DNA of 25,446 bases from Discostella pseudostelligera (taxonomy: Eukaryota > Bacillariophyta > Thalassiosirophyceae > Thalassiosirales > Thalassiosiraceae): contig JALLBK010000367.1 in the NCBI GenBank assembly GCA_036940085.1, positions 1 to 25,446 of the forward strand, read 5' to 3'. The position numbers and the translations under genes are program-made. The notes below the pieces were generated by a model. That model searched no databases and was not told the DNA's origin. It saw nothing but the letters and a program-made list of their open reading frames with translations. This document shows positions 1 to 9,248 of the stretch, one piece after another. How positions within the stretch are numbered: the first letter of the stretch is position 1; each line of letters begins with the position of its first letter.

Positions 1-54
1 ATGCTCATGCTCATGCTCATGCTCATGCTCATGCTCATGCTCATGCTCATGCTC
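1..54. repeat. Hexanucleotide microsatellite (ATGCTC)9
   Basis: Nine perfect tandem copies of ATGCTC start at the first base, so the array probably continues outside the window. It lies about 200 bp beyond the 3' end of the DEAD-box helicase gene. The 6-bp unit has no stop codon in the frame read as ATG CTC (Met-Leu), but no gene is evident there. It is probably a simple repeat prone to copy-number change. Confidence 0.9.
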
Positions 55-252
55 AAATGCTTTTGCAAGATCACGAGCAGCAAACAACAACAAGAAGAAG
101 ATCAAACAAGATCAGGTGCTGCGACAAGCCAAAGGGTAGTAACCAGGAGTGCTGGGTCAGGAAGCCTGTTCTGAGTAGTACGACTATGAAGAGTGTTGCT
201 AGATTTGGTAGGTGTAATTTGTATCTAATACTACAGTTTCTCATAGCATAGT

Positions 253-2471
253 TCAGTCACTGCCCGATGCACCTTCCAAAGCCTTCCTGCGCTCATTTTT
301 CCTCTTCTTGGTGAAACCTCTCTTGCGACTGAATGCTTTTTGCACTTTCCCATCTTCTTTAGTTGCATCTCTTTCACTACCGCTTTCCACTCCAGAATCA
401 TCCAGTTCATCTTCTACATCTTGGATCAATGTCAGACGCGACTGTTGCTCCTCTGCCTCCATCACAACCGCAACTAGCTCCCTCTCTTTTGGCCCATAAA
501 ATACAATGCCTCTTCCGTTGCGATTACCTGCACGACCACTTCGTCCCATCCGATGAAGATGTGATACAACATTGAGAGCGAATTGAAGTTGGACAATTGC
601 AGTAACGCCGGGTATGTCAAGGCCACGGCTTGCAGCATCAGTACACACAAGGACTGGGACGGTGCTTTTGCCATTAAACTTCTTCTCGGCAGTACCATCA
701 CATTCAGCAGGAGCTTCATACAATCGGAACTTCTCCAGATTGGTTGTTCGATCTTCCAATGACATCTTTGCATGGTAAGGCAAGGCGTTGATCCCTGCAC
801 GCTGAAGACCACTGGTGGCTCCATCCACATCCTTCGCCGTATTCAAAAATACCATGACTTTTTCGTCTTTGAGCCCTCGCCCATCCACGCCCACCTCCGA
901 TCGATCCAACTTCAAAGCATCGACAAGCCGAATCATGCGTTCTTTGTTCTCTTCCAACTCATTCCAAACAGTCTTACTTTCGTTCTCTAATCCATAATGG
1001 CGAGCATTGTGCATTCCTTCCATCGTGATTGATATTGCATTAGGGAATTTGCGGTTCAGGTATGCATCGACGCTGCGACGTCCGTAATCGGGAAGGGTAG
1101 CAGCCACAAAAATGTGTTGAGTTTTCTTTGTCTCAGTGTTACTGTCTTCTTCATCATTCGCCTTCTCAACATCTCCATCGTCGTTGTCCTCATTCTTGTA
1201 AAGGAAAGAGGAGGAGTCATATTTCTCTAGCAAGCGATCAGCTCTACGAAATCCCATCAGCACATTATTCAATTGCCTAATATACCCACCATCCAAGAGC
1301 ATATCAGCCTCATCGACCACCAATGTAGAAATGTCGGAAAACAAATCAATATGCTTCGGAGACAAGGCAAATGGCCCAAGATTTGCTGGTGTTGCAAATA
1401 ATAAATCCGGCGGTGGCTGTCTTACATGATTCGGCGACGTAGACGTAGCAAATCGAAAAGGAGGGAAGTCCTGTGGCGCCGATAGTCCACCAGGGAGTAA
1501 TGCAAGTCGAACAATCTCTTCTTCTGGGATGTCATCATCTATTGAAAGTTGGTTGTTATCCATTCCCAAGGCCTCGGCACCCCAAACAACACAGCGACTC
1601 AACCCTCCACAGATAGTGGCTGCCATGCGCATAGCTTGATGTGCCAGTTCCTTGTTCGGTACCAAAACAATGGCTCTAGCAAAGTCATAGCCAGGGTCGA
1701 TAACTTGATCATTGCCATCGTCGCCACCTGCTTTCATCCTTTCTTTCCATTCTCTCTTCCTCTTCAACACATCATCTACCAATGGCAATAAGTACGAGAA
1801 TGTTTTGCCCGATCCTAATTCCAAGAATTTCATTGATTAAAGATTTATCAATCGATACAATTCACGCACAAAGACAATTATCCTACAGACAAAGACTCAC
1901 CCGTTTCTGCCCCAACAATAATATCATTATTTCCACGCGATATTGTCTCAAATACAGCAGCCTGAACAGCACTAGGACGTTTCAAGTTAAGTGGCGGCGA
2001 AGTCAATCGTCTCAATAGCGCGGGAGATGTGATACCCAAGGAAGCAAAATCAGGAAATGTTTTCGAATTGGCGTAAAATTCTCCAGTGTCGGCATCGTTT
2101 ACCTGGGTTGATGAGGAGCGATGTCGCCGCTGCTGCTGACAAATAATGACTTGATGCGGTTGTTGATGGCGTCTGCGAAGTTGTTGGTCATTACCTATGC
2201 ACATTCTTCTCACTGACGCAGATGATGTCATGAATGCAGCCGCACTCTTATTTTTGTTGCCGATTCGAAGTACTTTGCCCACATCATGACAGTAATATCG
2301 GAGCACATCATCATGATCGGTACAGAAATTGGATGAGGTGTCGACTAACTGAACGAATTGTCTAGCAATTCCTAACCGACGTCCTACGTTGCCACGCGCA
2401 CCCATTGCCATGACGTTGGCACACAGCGCTGCTGCCATGATAATGATTGTGCGTGTTGCAATTTTCTGCAT
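253..2471 (-). CDS. DEAD-box ATP-dependent RNA helicase
   Basis: ATP-dependent RNA helicase, 710 aa. Two exons on the minus strand: 2471-1901 and 1814-253, with an 86-nt GT-AG intron (1815-1900) that splits the P-loop codon. Splicing restores AETGSGKT (residues 188-195). Other visible motifs: a Q-motif region with PSAVQ just upstream; Ia as PNKELA (243-248); Ib-like TPAN; DEAD within VDEAD (358-361); III as AAT instead of SAT (about 428); V as TDAASRGLDIPG (582-593); VI as HRMGRSGR (611-618). The first 130 residues are not conserved: the extreme N-terminus is hydrophobic and Ala/Met-rich, followed by basic stretches, which suggests organelle targeting, but no clear diatom plastid ASAF motif follows the hydrophobic part. 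An acidic insertion follows DEAD (about 400-420), and the C-terminal tail is Lys/Arg-rich, usual for RNA binding. The start is the first ATG of the open frame; an internal Met is possible. Subfamily and substrate cannot be named. Confidence 0.9.
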
Positions 2472-3046
2472 CCACTCAATATTTGATGAATTAGGTAATG
2501 TCGAGAGCTTGTCGTGAAGGATAGGAGAGATGATGGATACAGCGAAAGTGAGACGGAGGATTATTGGCTCGTTGATGTCCTTGATGAAAAAGTGGAGTGA
2601 CTGATGGGTGGTCGGATGGCATATTAAGTATTATTATTTGGTGGTTTGAGGGTTCGGGGCGAAGTGGCGGCGGCGGCGGCCATGGTGGTGATGGTGGCGG
2701 TGGCGGCGGCAGCGAGATTGTGCGGCTGTGACACAGGGGCGGGCGATGGACAGACGATCCAACTCCCGTCAACCTCTCTTTTTTAGTAACAGAGGGAGTG
2801 CACTCTCTGCGGTGCGCGGAGGTAGGAAAAGGATCCAGCCAGCTGCTGAATGGGTGTGACGTACGCTTGAGTATTAAGTTGGAATCAATACTGATTCTTC
2901 AAGGCAATCCAAAAAAGATTTCAGAATCTCTTGTTGCAAATCCACCATCGTTCCTACCACAGCAACACCATGGCCATCGATGCTGGCGGATGCACCAGTT
3001 GCTCTCATAATTCTATGTCCCCCAACCTGAATAATCAATTGCAACC
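2472..3046. promoter_or_regulatory. Divergent intergenic region between helicase and aldolase
   Basis: This 575-bp gap separates the starts of the minus-strand helicase and the plus-strand aldolase, so it should carry both promoters and 5' UTRs. It holds a GGC/GGTGGC-rich simple repeat at about 2662-2712. I see no clear TATA box, E2F-like motif or convincing extra gene. The short minus-strand frame at 2491-2772 has a proline run that comes only from the GGC repeat. Confidence 0.5.
2662..2712. repeat. GGC/GGTGGC-rich low-complexity tract
   Basis: Imperfect run of GGC and GGT units interrupted by CATGGTGGTGATGG. It lies in the divergent promoter region between the helicase and aldolase genes and explains the proline- or glycine-rich spurious reading frames there. 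Confidence 0.75.
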
Positions 3047-4470
3047 ATGGTCACCCCCTGCGATGTCCCCGTCGGTGTTATCACCGGAGACAATGTTGTC
3101 AAGCTTCTAAAGCATGCCAAGGATAACAACTACGCCATCCCCGCCTTCAACTGCACCAGGTGCGTTCTGGATAGATGATCTCGTGTGTGTTCGCAATGAT
3201 GATTCGGTCCAGAACTCCAGTATTTTTCATGCTGTTTGTCAAAATCTAACTTCGACAATTACGCATTTCATCGACTTTGTTCTCGAACAGTTCCTCCACT
3301 GCTAATGCCGTCATGGAAGCCGCCGCCAAAAACAACTCCCCCGTCATGATTCAGGTCTCGAACGGTGGAGCGCAATTCGTCGCCGGAAAGTCCATTAAGG
3401 ACAAGAACGCGTGTGCCGCCGGATCCGTCGCCCTTGCCCTACACGTACGTGCCGTCGCCCCCTACTATGGCGTCCCCGTCATCATGCACTCGGATCACTG
3501 CGCGAAGAACCTCCTCCCTTGGTTCGATGGTATGTTGGAAGCCGATGAAGCCTACTTTGCACAGTTTGGTGAACCCCTCTTCTCGTCTCACATGTTGGAT
3601 CTTTCGGAGGAACCCGATGAGGAGAACATTGCCATTTGCGTTCAGTACTTCAAGAGGATGGGTAAGTGGTTCAGATAGAAAGAGAGTGTTTTGTCGATTG
3701 TCTTATCTATCCTGTGACATGTCTAATGCTCTGAATTATTCTTTTGTGCAGCACCCATGAAGCTCTGGTTGGAGATGGAAATCGGTATCACTGGTGGTGA
3801 GGAGGATGGAGTTGACAATGAGCACGTCGACCCCGAAAAGCTCTACACCAGCCCCGAGCAGGTGTTCAGCGTCTATGAGGCTCTTGCCCCCATTGGAGAC
3901 TTCTTCTCTATCGCAGCCGCCTTCGGTAACGTCCATGGTGTGTACAAGCCAGGCAATGTGAAGCTCTCTCCGGAAAGGCTCGTTCAGCATCAGGCACATG
4001 CTAAGGCGAAGCTTAACAGCGAGAGTGATAAGCCCATCTTCCTTGTCATGCACGGTGGTTCGGGATCAACGGATGAAGAGATCAAAACTGCGGTCGGTGC
4101 CGGTGTTGTGAAAATGAACGTGGATACGGATACTCAGTGGTCGTATTGGGATGGTTGCCGTAAGTTCGTCGCGGAAAACCATGACTTCCTCCAGGGACAG
4201 ATTGGCAACCCCAAGGGACCTGATGCGCCGAACAAGAAGTACTACGACCCCCGTGTTTGGATTCGTAAGGCGGAGGAGAGCATGATTGAGAGGTGCGGTG
4301 AGTCTATGACGAAGCTTGGATGTGCGGGTACCTACCCTGTGAAGAAGCCCGCGGATGGCAGTCTTCCGGTGTACAACTTCCAACCAATTTCCCACAACCC
4401 CCTAAAGGATGCGGTGAAAGAAACCAAACAGTTTGTTGGTAAACTTCTCGGCAAGAGCCACTGCAATTAG
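3047..4470 (+). CDS. FBA: Fructose-1,6-bisphosphate aldolase, class II (probably cytosolic)
   Basis: Zn-dependent class II aldolase that reversibly cleaves fructose-1,6-bisphosphate to DHAP and glyceraldehyde-3-phosphate in glycolysis and gluconeogenesis. Three exons: 3047-3159, 3291-3661 and 3752-4470, with introns of 131 nt (phase 2) and 90 nt (phase 1), giving 400 aa. Both junctions fall in conserved blocks: FNCTSSST and FKRMAPMKLWLEMEIG. Visible active-site blocks are the HSDHC motif (catalytic Asp and a Zn His), GITGGEED, a later metal His in GNVHGVYKPG, another in MHGGSGS, and substrate/cation-binding NVDTDTQW. It is most like the yeast-type class II enzyme. The start ATG sits in a good context (aaccATGG), and the protein begins almost directly at the catalytic fold, with no signal or transit peptide, so a cytosolic location is inferred. 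An unseen upstream targeting exon cannot be ruled out. Diatoms have several class I and II aldolases; this resembles the cytosolic class II paralogue. Confidence 0.95.
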
Positions 4471-4700
4471 ATTTGGAACTTGGCGTCGAATGTACTACTC
4501 TGTTGAGCATCTCTGTTTGTAACTCTTAATGGTATTTGTTTAGCAAGATAATATTCTCTTTCCAAGAACGCCTCCAACCTAATTATGCATATCGATTATC
4601 AATATCGTCGAACAATGACTCTCTGTTGCAACAGCACCATCAACATATTCTTCTTCCTCGCCTCATGACGACAGATGACGACCTTGGATCATAGAGGAGC

Positions 4701-4758
4701 TTTCCCGCCATATCTTAAAGTCCTTTCGGCGAAATCTTGTGCGAAGTTCCCGCCAAAT
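4701..4758. promoter_or_regulatory. Pair of E2F-like motifs
   Basis: TTTCCCGCCAT (4701-4711) and TTCCCGCCAAAT (4747-4758), which read on the minus strand as ATGGCGGGAAA and ATTTGGCGGGAA. The second is a very good match to the E2F/DP consensus TTTSSCGC. They sit 46 bp apart in the same orientation, over 700 bp upstream of the DUF6824 start and 230-290 bp past the aldolase stop. The target gene is unclear. Confidence 0.45.
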
Positions 4759-5019
4759 CTACACTATCACTGCGGAGGCCAGACCTGCGCCGGGCTCGCC
4801 CCGAAAAAGAGGGAAGAAGCCCAATGAAATTTTGCTTCATATAGAGCTAATTGAATCATCCAACATATAATTGTTTATTTCTAATATACGATCATAAATA
4901 ATCAATGAAAGATAATGTGGTTCATTAAAAATTTACGTACCCCTTATTCCCCCCTACCGACCGGCCGCTCTTGCATCGCGGGGTCCCGTGGACCATGGCC
5001 ATGGCCGTGGCGGTGGTGA

Positions 5020-5062
5020 GAACAAAGACAAGAAGACGACGACAACGACGACGACGACGGCG
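5020..5062. repeat. GAC/ACG trinucleotide low-complexity tract
   Basis: An imperfect GAC repeat (AAGAAGACGACGACAACG followed by more GACs). It produces arginine, threonine or aspartate runs in the overlapping short frames and should not be read as evidence for a gene. Confidence 0.7.
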
Positions 5063-5474
5063 TCTGGGTATGATGTCGATGTCGCGAGAGAGCCAACAAA
5101 TTATAGCATAGGACGCCTTGCTGAAAGACAATCCCCTACACGAGCGCATCAGTGGCATTTTATTGGCCTTCCAACTGGGCGAAAGCAGTTCGCATAATAA
5201 CATCACCGAGCTTCGAGACTCGAAGAAGTTGCACTCCTAGGAGTACTTCCCTTCGTCACGCTACCTCTTGCTGAAAGCATTCGCAACGCCCGCCCGCCAT
5301 CGTCGATAGAGAATATCACGGAACAATTCGCATCATTTGCTGACATCATCATCCTGTCGTTATCCGAAACAAGGCCAGCTGATTGAGACAGAGACATCAA
5401 ATAATCGTCGTTGTGCAACCGTGGACCAATAGAATTATTTGAATACTTCGTCACATCAACGTCGACGACAAATA

Positions 5475-7865
5475 ATGTCTTCCGTCAAAGCCGAGGTCGA
5501 GGGGGGAGACGAATCCGAGTCGAAGAATTCAGGGGGAGACGATATAGAGATTAGCAATGAGATTAGCCAATTAACTGTCACGCCCTCTCCGCAAACGCAA
5601 TCAGACAGTTGGGATATCTCGCCATCGAAAGAGAATGACGGCCCAACATCAACAGAACCAGCAACATCGACTACATCCACATCCGACGCATCAGCAACAC
5701 ATAGTGCAGAAGACGAAGCAGCACGGGCGGCACGACGAGCCGAATGGCCTCTAATGGGAATTACCGAGCCAGGTATCAATGATTGCTTATTTGGACGGGG
5801 AGGTGGGACCAACCATCATCCGGGGAATAAGCGCTACCGTAAACTTGTCGAGGAGAAGAAGGCCAAGTATTTATCATCGAAACGATTGGATAAACCGTTA
5901 GTTGCTATGGAAATTATCAATGAATGGCGGGCGCTGGATCCTCCCGGTCGATTCTTGAAGCAGGACGAAGTGACGAAGCTGTGGAATGATGTTGGCGAGA
6001 AGAAGGCGCGGGAGAAAACTTCGCAGGCATTGAGGGAGAAGACACCGGTGAAGCAACGCGAGGGGCAACAGGATGGGGGAGGGTATGATTCCGGAGATCG
6101 AACCGCACGGTTTCAACCGGGAACTTCGTCTCCTACCTCATCGAGATTTGTCCGACGATCGAATTTGGCAAGAAATCATAGTTTGGGAACAGAAATCGTG
6201 GGCGCCAATGAAATTTCACTCGATGGGTTCTCGTGGGAAGATGACGATGAGCCGATAATTCGCAACAACAATGCCGATGTCAATGGCCAACCTCCCCATA
6301 GGGAAAGGTACTATTATCCGCCGTATTATGGAGGAGGGCATCATGACTACCACGGAGATCAGAAGCCGCCACCCCCACCCTATTCACAACATGTGAGAGA
6401 GCACAGTCTATCGACCAATCCACTTCCCAATGCAAACGTATCGCGTCCAGCCCATCCAACGTTTGGTGATCCTCCAATGCGTTATGGTCATAATTATCCT
6501 CCGAATTATGGCCCGATGCCTCCATTGCCACCTCCTCATGCCCACCACCATGCACCATACCCTCCTCCCCCGTCGTCATATCTACCATCTCAGAATCATC
6601 CATATCATAGTTTCCCTCCGCCTCCGAAGCAGCAAGAGCTACGAACACGCGAGCAAAATCAACAAATGCCGCTCAATGGAACCCCCACTTCGCAACCGGG
6701 AAAGGGAGATTATTCAATATATGATGGCGCACCTCCTCCACCACCACCACCACCTCCGGTCCATGCGTATCATCGTGGTCCACCGCTACCGCCACCCCAC
6801 TCGCCGTACTATGGCTATGGTTCATCTCCGGATAACAGCTGGCCATCACCACCCGGTGCTCAGCCCAATCCTCAATTCGCTTATCAGGTTGGAAGTAATC
6901 CGTCGTCATCGGCATTTGGAAGGTACAATCCGATGGATCGATCGAATTCAATGAAGTCATCGGGAAGTGGTGCAGCGAGCAACACTCTTTCGGTCAGCAG
7001 TCAGTCTGCGAAATCCGCAGCCAGTTCTTCTATTGACCCTGCATCTGCCGGAACCTCCCAGGATTATACTAAGATTGCCCAGCTATTTAGAGATTCGAGC
7101 GATAATTCATCTTCTGACGTGAATGAGCCATCGAATCCGCAGACGGAAAGTGGGAACGCGATCTCCATTAAGAACGATCAGAGTGTTGCCACTCATGGTC
7201 CTGAGAAGCAGGAAGACGATGACTCTAAGCCTGCAGCTGAATCAACCGTTCTCAAATCTTGTCTGATTCGCAAGTTGTCCGGAGGGGGAACTCTACCTAG
7301 TGGCATTCTGCGCCAGCAGCCAATCAACGACGCGAATATCCATCGTCCGGAAGCCGTCAAGCGCGATACGTCGAACCAAACTGAGACAGTTGAGACGAAG
7401 AGATCTATCAAACGCGTCGTGCTGTCGAGAGATCAGAGCGAGGCAGCTCGGCGGCTTAAGGAGAAACAGTTTGGTAATGATGAAGCGAGAGTATCGGCGA
7501 AACTGACGAAGGCGGAGATGTTGGATCGTAAATTGTCCGTAGAGATGAACATGCTCGGATTAGATGATAAGGATCTTGACCGAATGTCCTCGGAAGACGT
7601 GCTTGCATCGTTTCTTGAAGACAGCGGTTTGTGCAGCCCGAGCCCGATGTCGGAGACACCGTCCGTGGATGCTAATCCTCCAGAACCAATTGGGAAAAGT
7701 AATCGTGTGACGACTATTGATGCCATCGCGTTGGAGATTGCCAACGGCACGCCCACAGATGAATGGGACGATGCATTGGATTTGATAGTTGAAGAAGATG
7801 AAATTGCGGATCCTGGTGGTTTGAGTCCAGATATTGCCGAGAAGTGGCTTAAGGGGGACGCTTAG
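5475..7865 (+). CDS. DUF6824-domain protein with proline-rich central region
   Basis: Single-exon gene, 796 aa from the ATG at 5475; the frame is open 36 nt further upstream but only to a TTG. The sole recognisable domain is near residues 102-190. It has NDCLFGRGGGTNHHPGNKRY, then a Lys/Glu-rich helix, then GRFLKQDE, LWNDVGEKKAREKTSQALRE. This pattern (GRG...H.GNKR...GRFL...W.DVG..KAREK.SQALRE) matches a family I recall as DUF6824, widespread and expanded in diatoms; its function is not known to me. The rest is low complexity: an acidic Ser/Thr-rich start; a Pro/His/Tyr-rich region (about 275-490) with a run of nine prolines near residue 420; Ser-rich stretches; and a C-terminal part with predicted helices and an acidic tail. 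No signal peptide or membrane segment is seen. The architecture is compatible with a nuclear regulatory or scaffold protein, but that is inference. Confidence 0.85.
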   Translation: MSSVKAEVEGGDESESKNSGGDDIEISNEISQLTVTPSPQTQSDSWDISPSKENDGPTSTEPATSTTSTSDASATHSAEDEAARAARRAEWPLMGITEPGINDCLFGRGGGTNHHPGNKRYRKLVEEKKAKYLSSKRLDKPLVAMEIINEWRALDPPGRFLKQDEVTKLWNDVGEKKAREKTSQALREKTPVKQREGQQDGGGYDSGDRTARFQPGTSSPTSSRFVRRSNLARNHSLGTEIVGANEISLDGFSWEDDDEPIIRNNNADVNGQPPHRERYYYPPYYGGGHHDYHGDQKPPPPPYSQHVREHSLSTNPLPNANVSRPAHPTFGDPPMRYGHNYPPNYGPMPPLPPPHAHHHAPYPPPPSSYLPSQNHPYHSFPPPPKQQELRTREQNQQMPLNGTPTSQPGKGDYSIYDGAPPPPPPPPPVHAYHRGPPLPPPHSPYYGYGSSPDNSWPSPPGAQPNPQFAYQVGSNPSSSAFGRYNPMDRSNSMKSSGSGAASNTLSVSSQSAKSAASSSIDPASAGTSQDYTKIAQLFRDSSDNSSSDVNEPSNPQTESGNAISIKNDQSVATHGPEKQEDDDSKPAAESTVLKSCLIRKLSGGGTLPSGILRQQPINDANIHRPEAVKRDTSNQTETVETKRSIKRVVLSRDQSEAARRLKEKQFGNDEARVSAKLTKAEMLDRKLSVEMNMLGLDDKDLDRMSSEDVLASFLEDSGLCSPSPMSETPSVDANPPEPIGKSNRVTTIDAIALEIANGTPTDEWDDALDLIVEEDEIADPGGLSPDIAEKWLKGDA

Positions 7866-8135
7866 ATGCTCGTCATCATCAGAGCACAACATGGATGCGG
7901 AAGTCTTGGAGAGACGTTATTGCGTAGATCATTAGTGATATCTGTTTCATTGAGAATGTGCGGAGAGTTGGAAAGTGTCTTTATAAATAGAATTACATAA
8001 CCGGCCTATCATGCTTGGAAATATTGCGTCTTTTCGTGCTCCGTCTCCGTGCTCCGGTGCTCCGTCAAATGGTCAGTGAACAGATAGGTCGATCATCTTC
8101 CTCCGAATTCAGCTCCATGCATTATTTGAACACTT
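7866..8135. other. Convergent 3' flanks of DUF6824 gene and ERV1
   Basis: 270 bp between two convergent stop codons. It contains a short local repeat, GTGCTCCG three times at about 8036-8064, and otherwise nothing recognisable. Both 3' UTRs and polyadenylation sites must lie here, and the transcripts may overlap. Confidence 0.5.
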
Positions 8136-8965
8136 CTAGCAGTCAGGATTACTGCTCTTTCTCCACCTCTCATCTAGATTGTCCATCGAACAATTAAATT
8201 TCGGCTTTCCCAGCTTTTCATTCACAATGTTGTGTTGTTCACAGAGCCAAATACAAAGATCCTCTCTTGTTTCAGTTCTTTCCAAACCAAAATATATGTT
8301 CGACGAGGCACGTGCAATTAAAATCATGACAAACAAGAAGTGGTTGAGTATTCACTTTCATATAAAACATGAACGCGATCGTTCATCTTGCAGTGCAATC
8401 CACTCACCTTGGCGGACTCAATTGCAAATTCGTCTGAAAATCTGTAGCACAATAGGTACATGGGTAAAATCTAGCCAACGCCGTCATGAAGTTGGACATA
8501 AAGCGCTTGTCCTCTGGAGTTGGTTCATTAGGGTACCATGCTGCCTAAATGTCAACAAGCGAGTTCAGTGAGGGTCGTCCAATAATCTGTTCCAACTCAA
8601 AGACATGAAACATGAAACTGGCAACGTACCATGCTATGAACGAGAGACCAAGCAGAAGCACCGATCTCATCCTTCGTCGGCGGACACGCATTATAGCTAT
8701 TAGGAAGACGACCCTTCTTCTCTTTTAAAGTACTAGACTGCCTGTGCTTGGTGGTGCTTCCCGAAGATGCACCACCAGCATCGGAACTTGCGTCGCCACC
8801 CGTCGCCGACGAACCGCTGGACATGCCCACCCGCTTTAATGCCGCCGATAACGCTGATTTGGTACCATCGCACGCTGGTCTATCACAATCATCGCCACCC
8901 ATTGTTTTGATTAGCGATGAAAATGAATCATTGTTGTTGTTTCTACCGCTCGAGTCGGCTGCCAT
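8136..8965 (-). CDS. ERV1: FAD-linked sulfhydryl oxidase ERV1/ALR
   Basis: Mitochondrial intermembrane-space thiol oxidase that reoxidises the import receptor Mia40 where present and passes electrons to cytochrome c or oxygen. Three exons on the minus strand: 8965-8630, 8544-8408 and 8277-8136, with GT-AG introns of 85 nt (phase 0) and 130 nt (phase 2), giving 204 aa. The ERV/ALR domain runs from about residue 92 to 198. It has CPPTKDEIG and W106 at its start, the active-site YPCTYC (C141/C144), SPPR, and the structural C170-X16-C187 pair around the FAD-binding [15 protein letters not shown]. The N-terminal 90 residues are Ser/Gly/Ala-rich without a classical presequence and contain C27-X4-C32, a possible shuttle disulfide; the last residue is also Cys (C204). 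The gene is head to head with HCCS, whose product also works in the intermembrane space. Family identity is very secure; the role of the extra cysteines is inference. Confidence 0.95.
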
Positions 8966-9248
8966 GGTTCATTGTCGATGTCGAAGACGAGAACCAGCTT
9001 CCAGCTTGTGGGTGCGAGATGAGACGAGAGACCTTTTCCAGCCAATCCTTTAGCACTAAGTATCTTTTCAAAATCGAAATTCGGCGTTAAGTATCTTTCT
9101 TCCCGCCACCTTTTTACAGACGTGCTTCGCGCCAAAATCACTTCCCCACTGCCACCGAATCCGTCCACTTAGGTACTCGCATCCACCACTGCCACTGCCG
9201 CCGCCACCCACTACCTCTACCACTACTGGCACCGAACCTCCGGACACC
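8966..9248. promoter_or_regulatory. Divergent ERV1/HCCS promoter region with E2F-like motifs
   Basis: 283 bp between the ERV1 and HCCS start codons. Two E2F-like motifs are visible: CTTCCCGCCACC (9099-9110) and TTCGCGCCAAAAT (9126-9138), the latter reading ATTTTGGCGCGAA on the minus strand, a textbook E2F site. A related TTCGGCG lies at about 9080. Just before HCCS is a CCACTGCCACTGCCGCC-like low-complexity stretch that is probably 5' UTR. The shared region suggests co-regulation of the two genes; that is inference. Confidence 0.55.

Larger units (their letters stand above)
4471..5474. other. Long intergenic region: aldolase 3' flank and DUF6824-gene upstream region
   Basis: About 1 kb without a convincing gene. 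The first part is the aldolase 3' flank. Two E2F-like motifs lie at 4701-4711 and 4747-4758. A strongly AT-rich stretch (about 4840-4930) changes abruptly into a GC-rich one (4940-5000), and a (GAC)n-like repeat lies at about 5034-5060. A short plus-strand frame at 4995-5111 would encode a 38-residue, arginine-rich peptide, but most of its arginines come from the repeat. About 5115-5474 is probably promoter or 5' UTR of the DUF6824 gene. An unrecognised short or noncoding gene cannot be excluded. Confidence 0.5.

Noticed and set aside
2260..2471. Plastid-targeting bipartite signal on the helicase
   Set aside because: A hydrophobic start is present, but no Phe/Tyr/Trp/Leu follows a plausible cleavage site; SAAAF is too far downstream to count.
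2491..2772. Minus-strand frame with proline runs between helicase and aldolase
   Set aside because: Its composition comes from the GGC/GGTGGC repeat; no conserved block and no splice link to the helicase.
4925..5454. Possible small genes in the gap before the DUF6824 gene
   Set aside because: The frames on both strands owe their Arg/Thr/Asp runs to a trinucleotide repeat and show no domain; kept only as an intergenic note.
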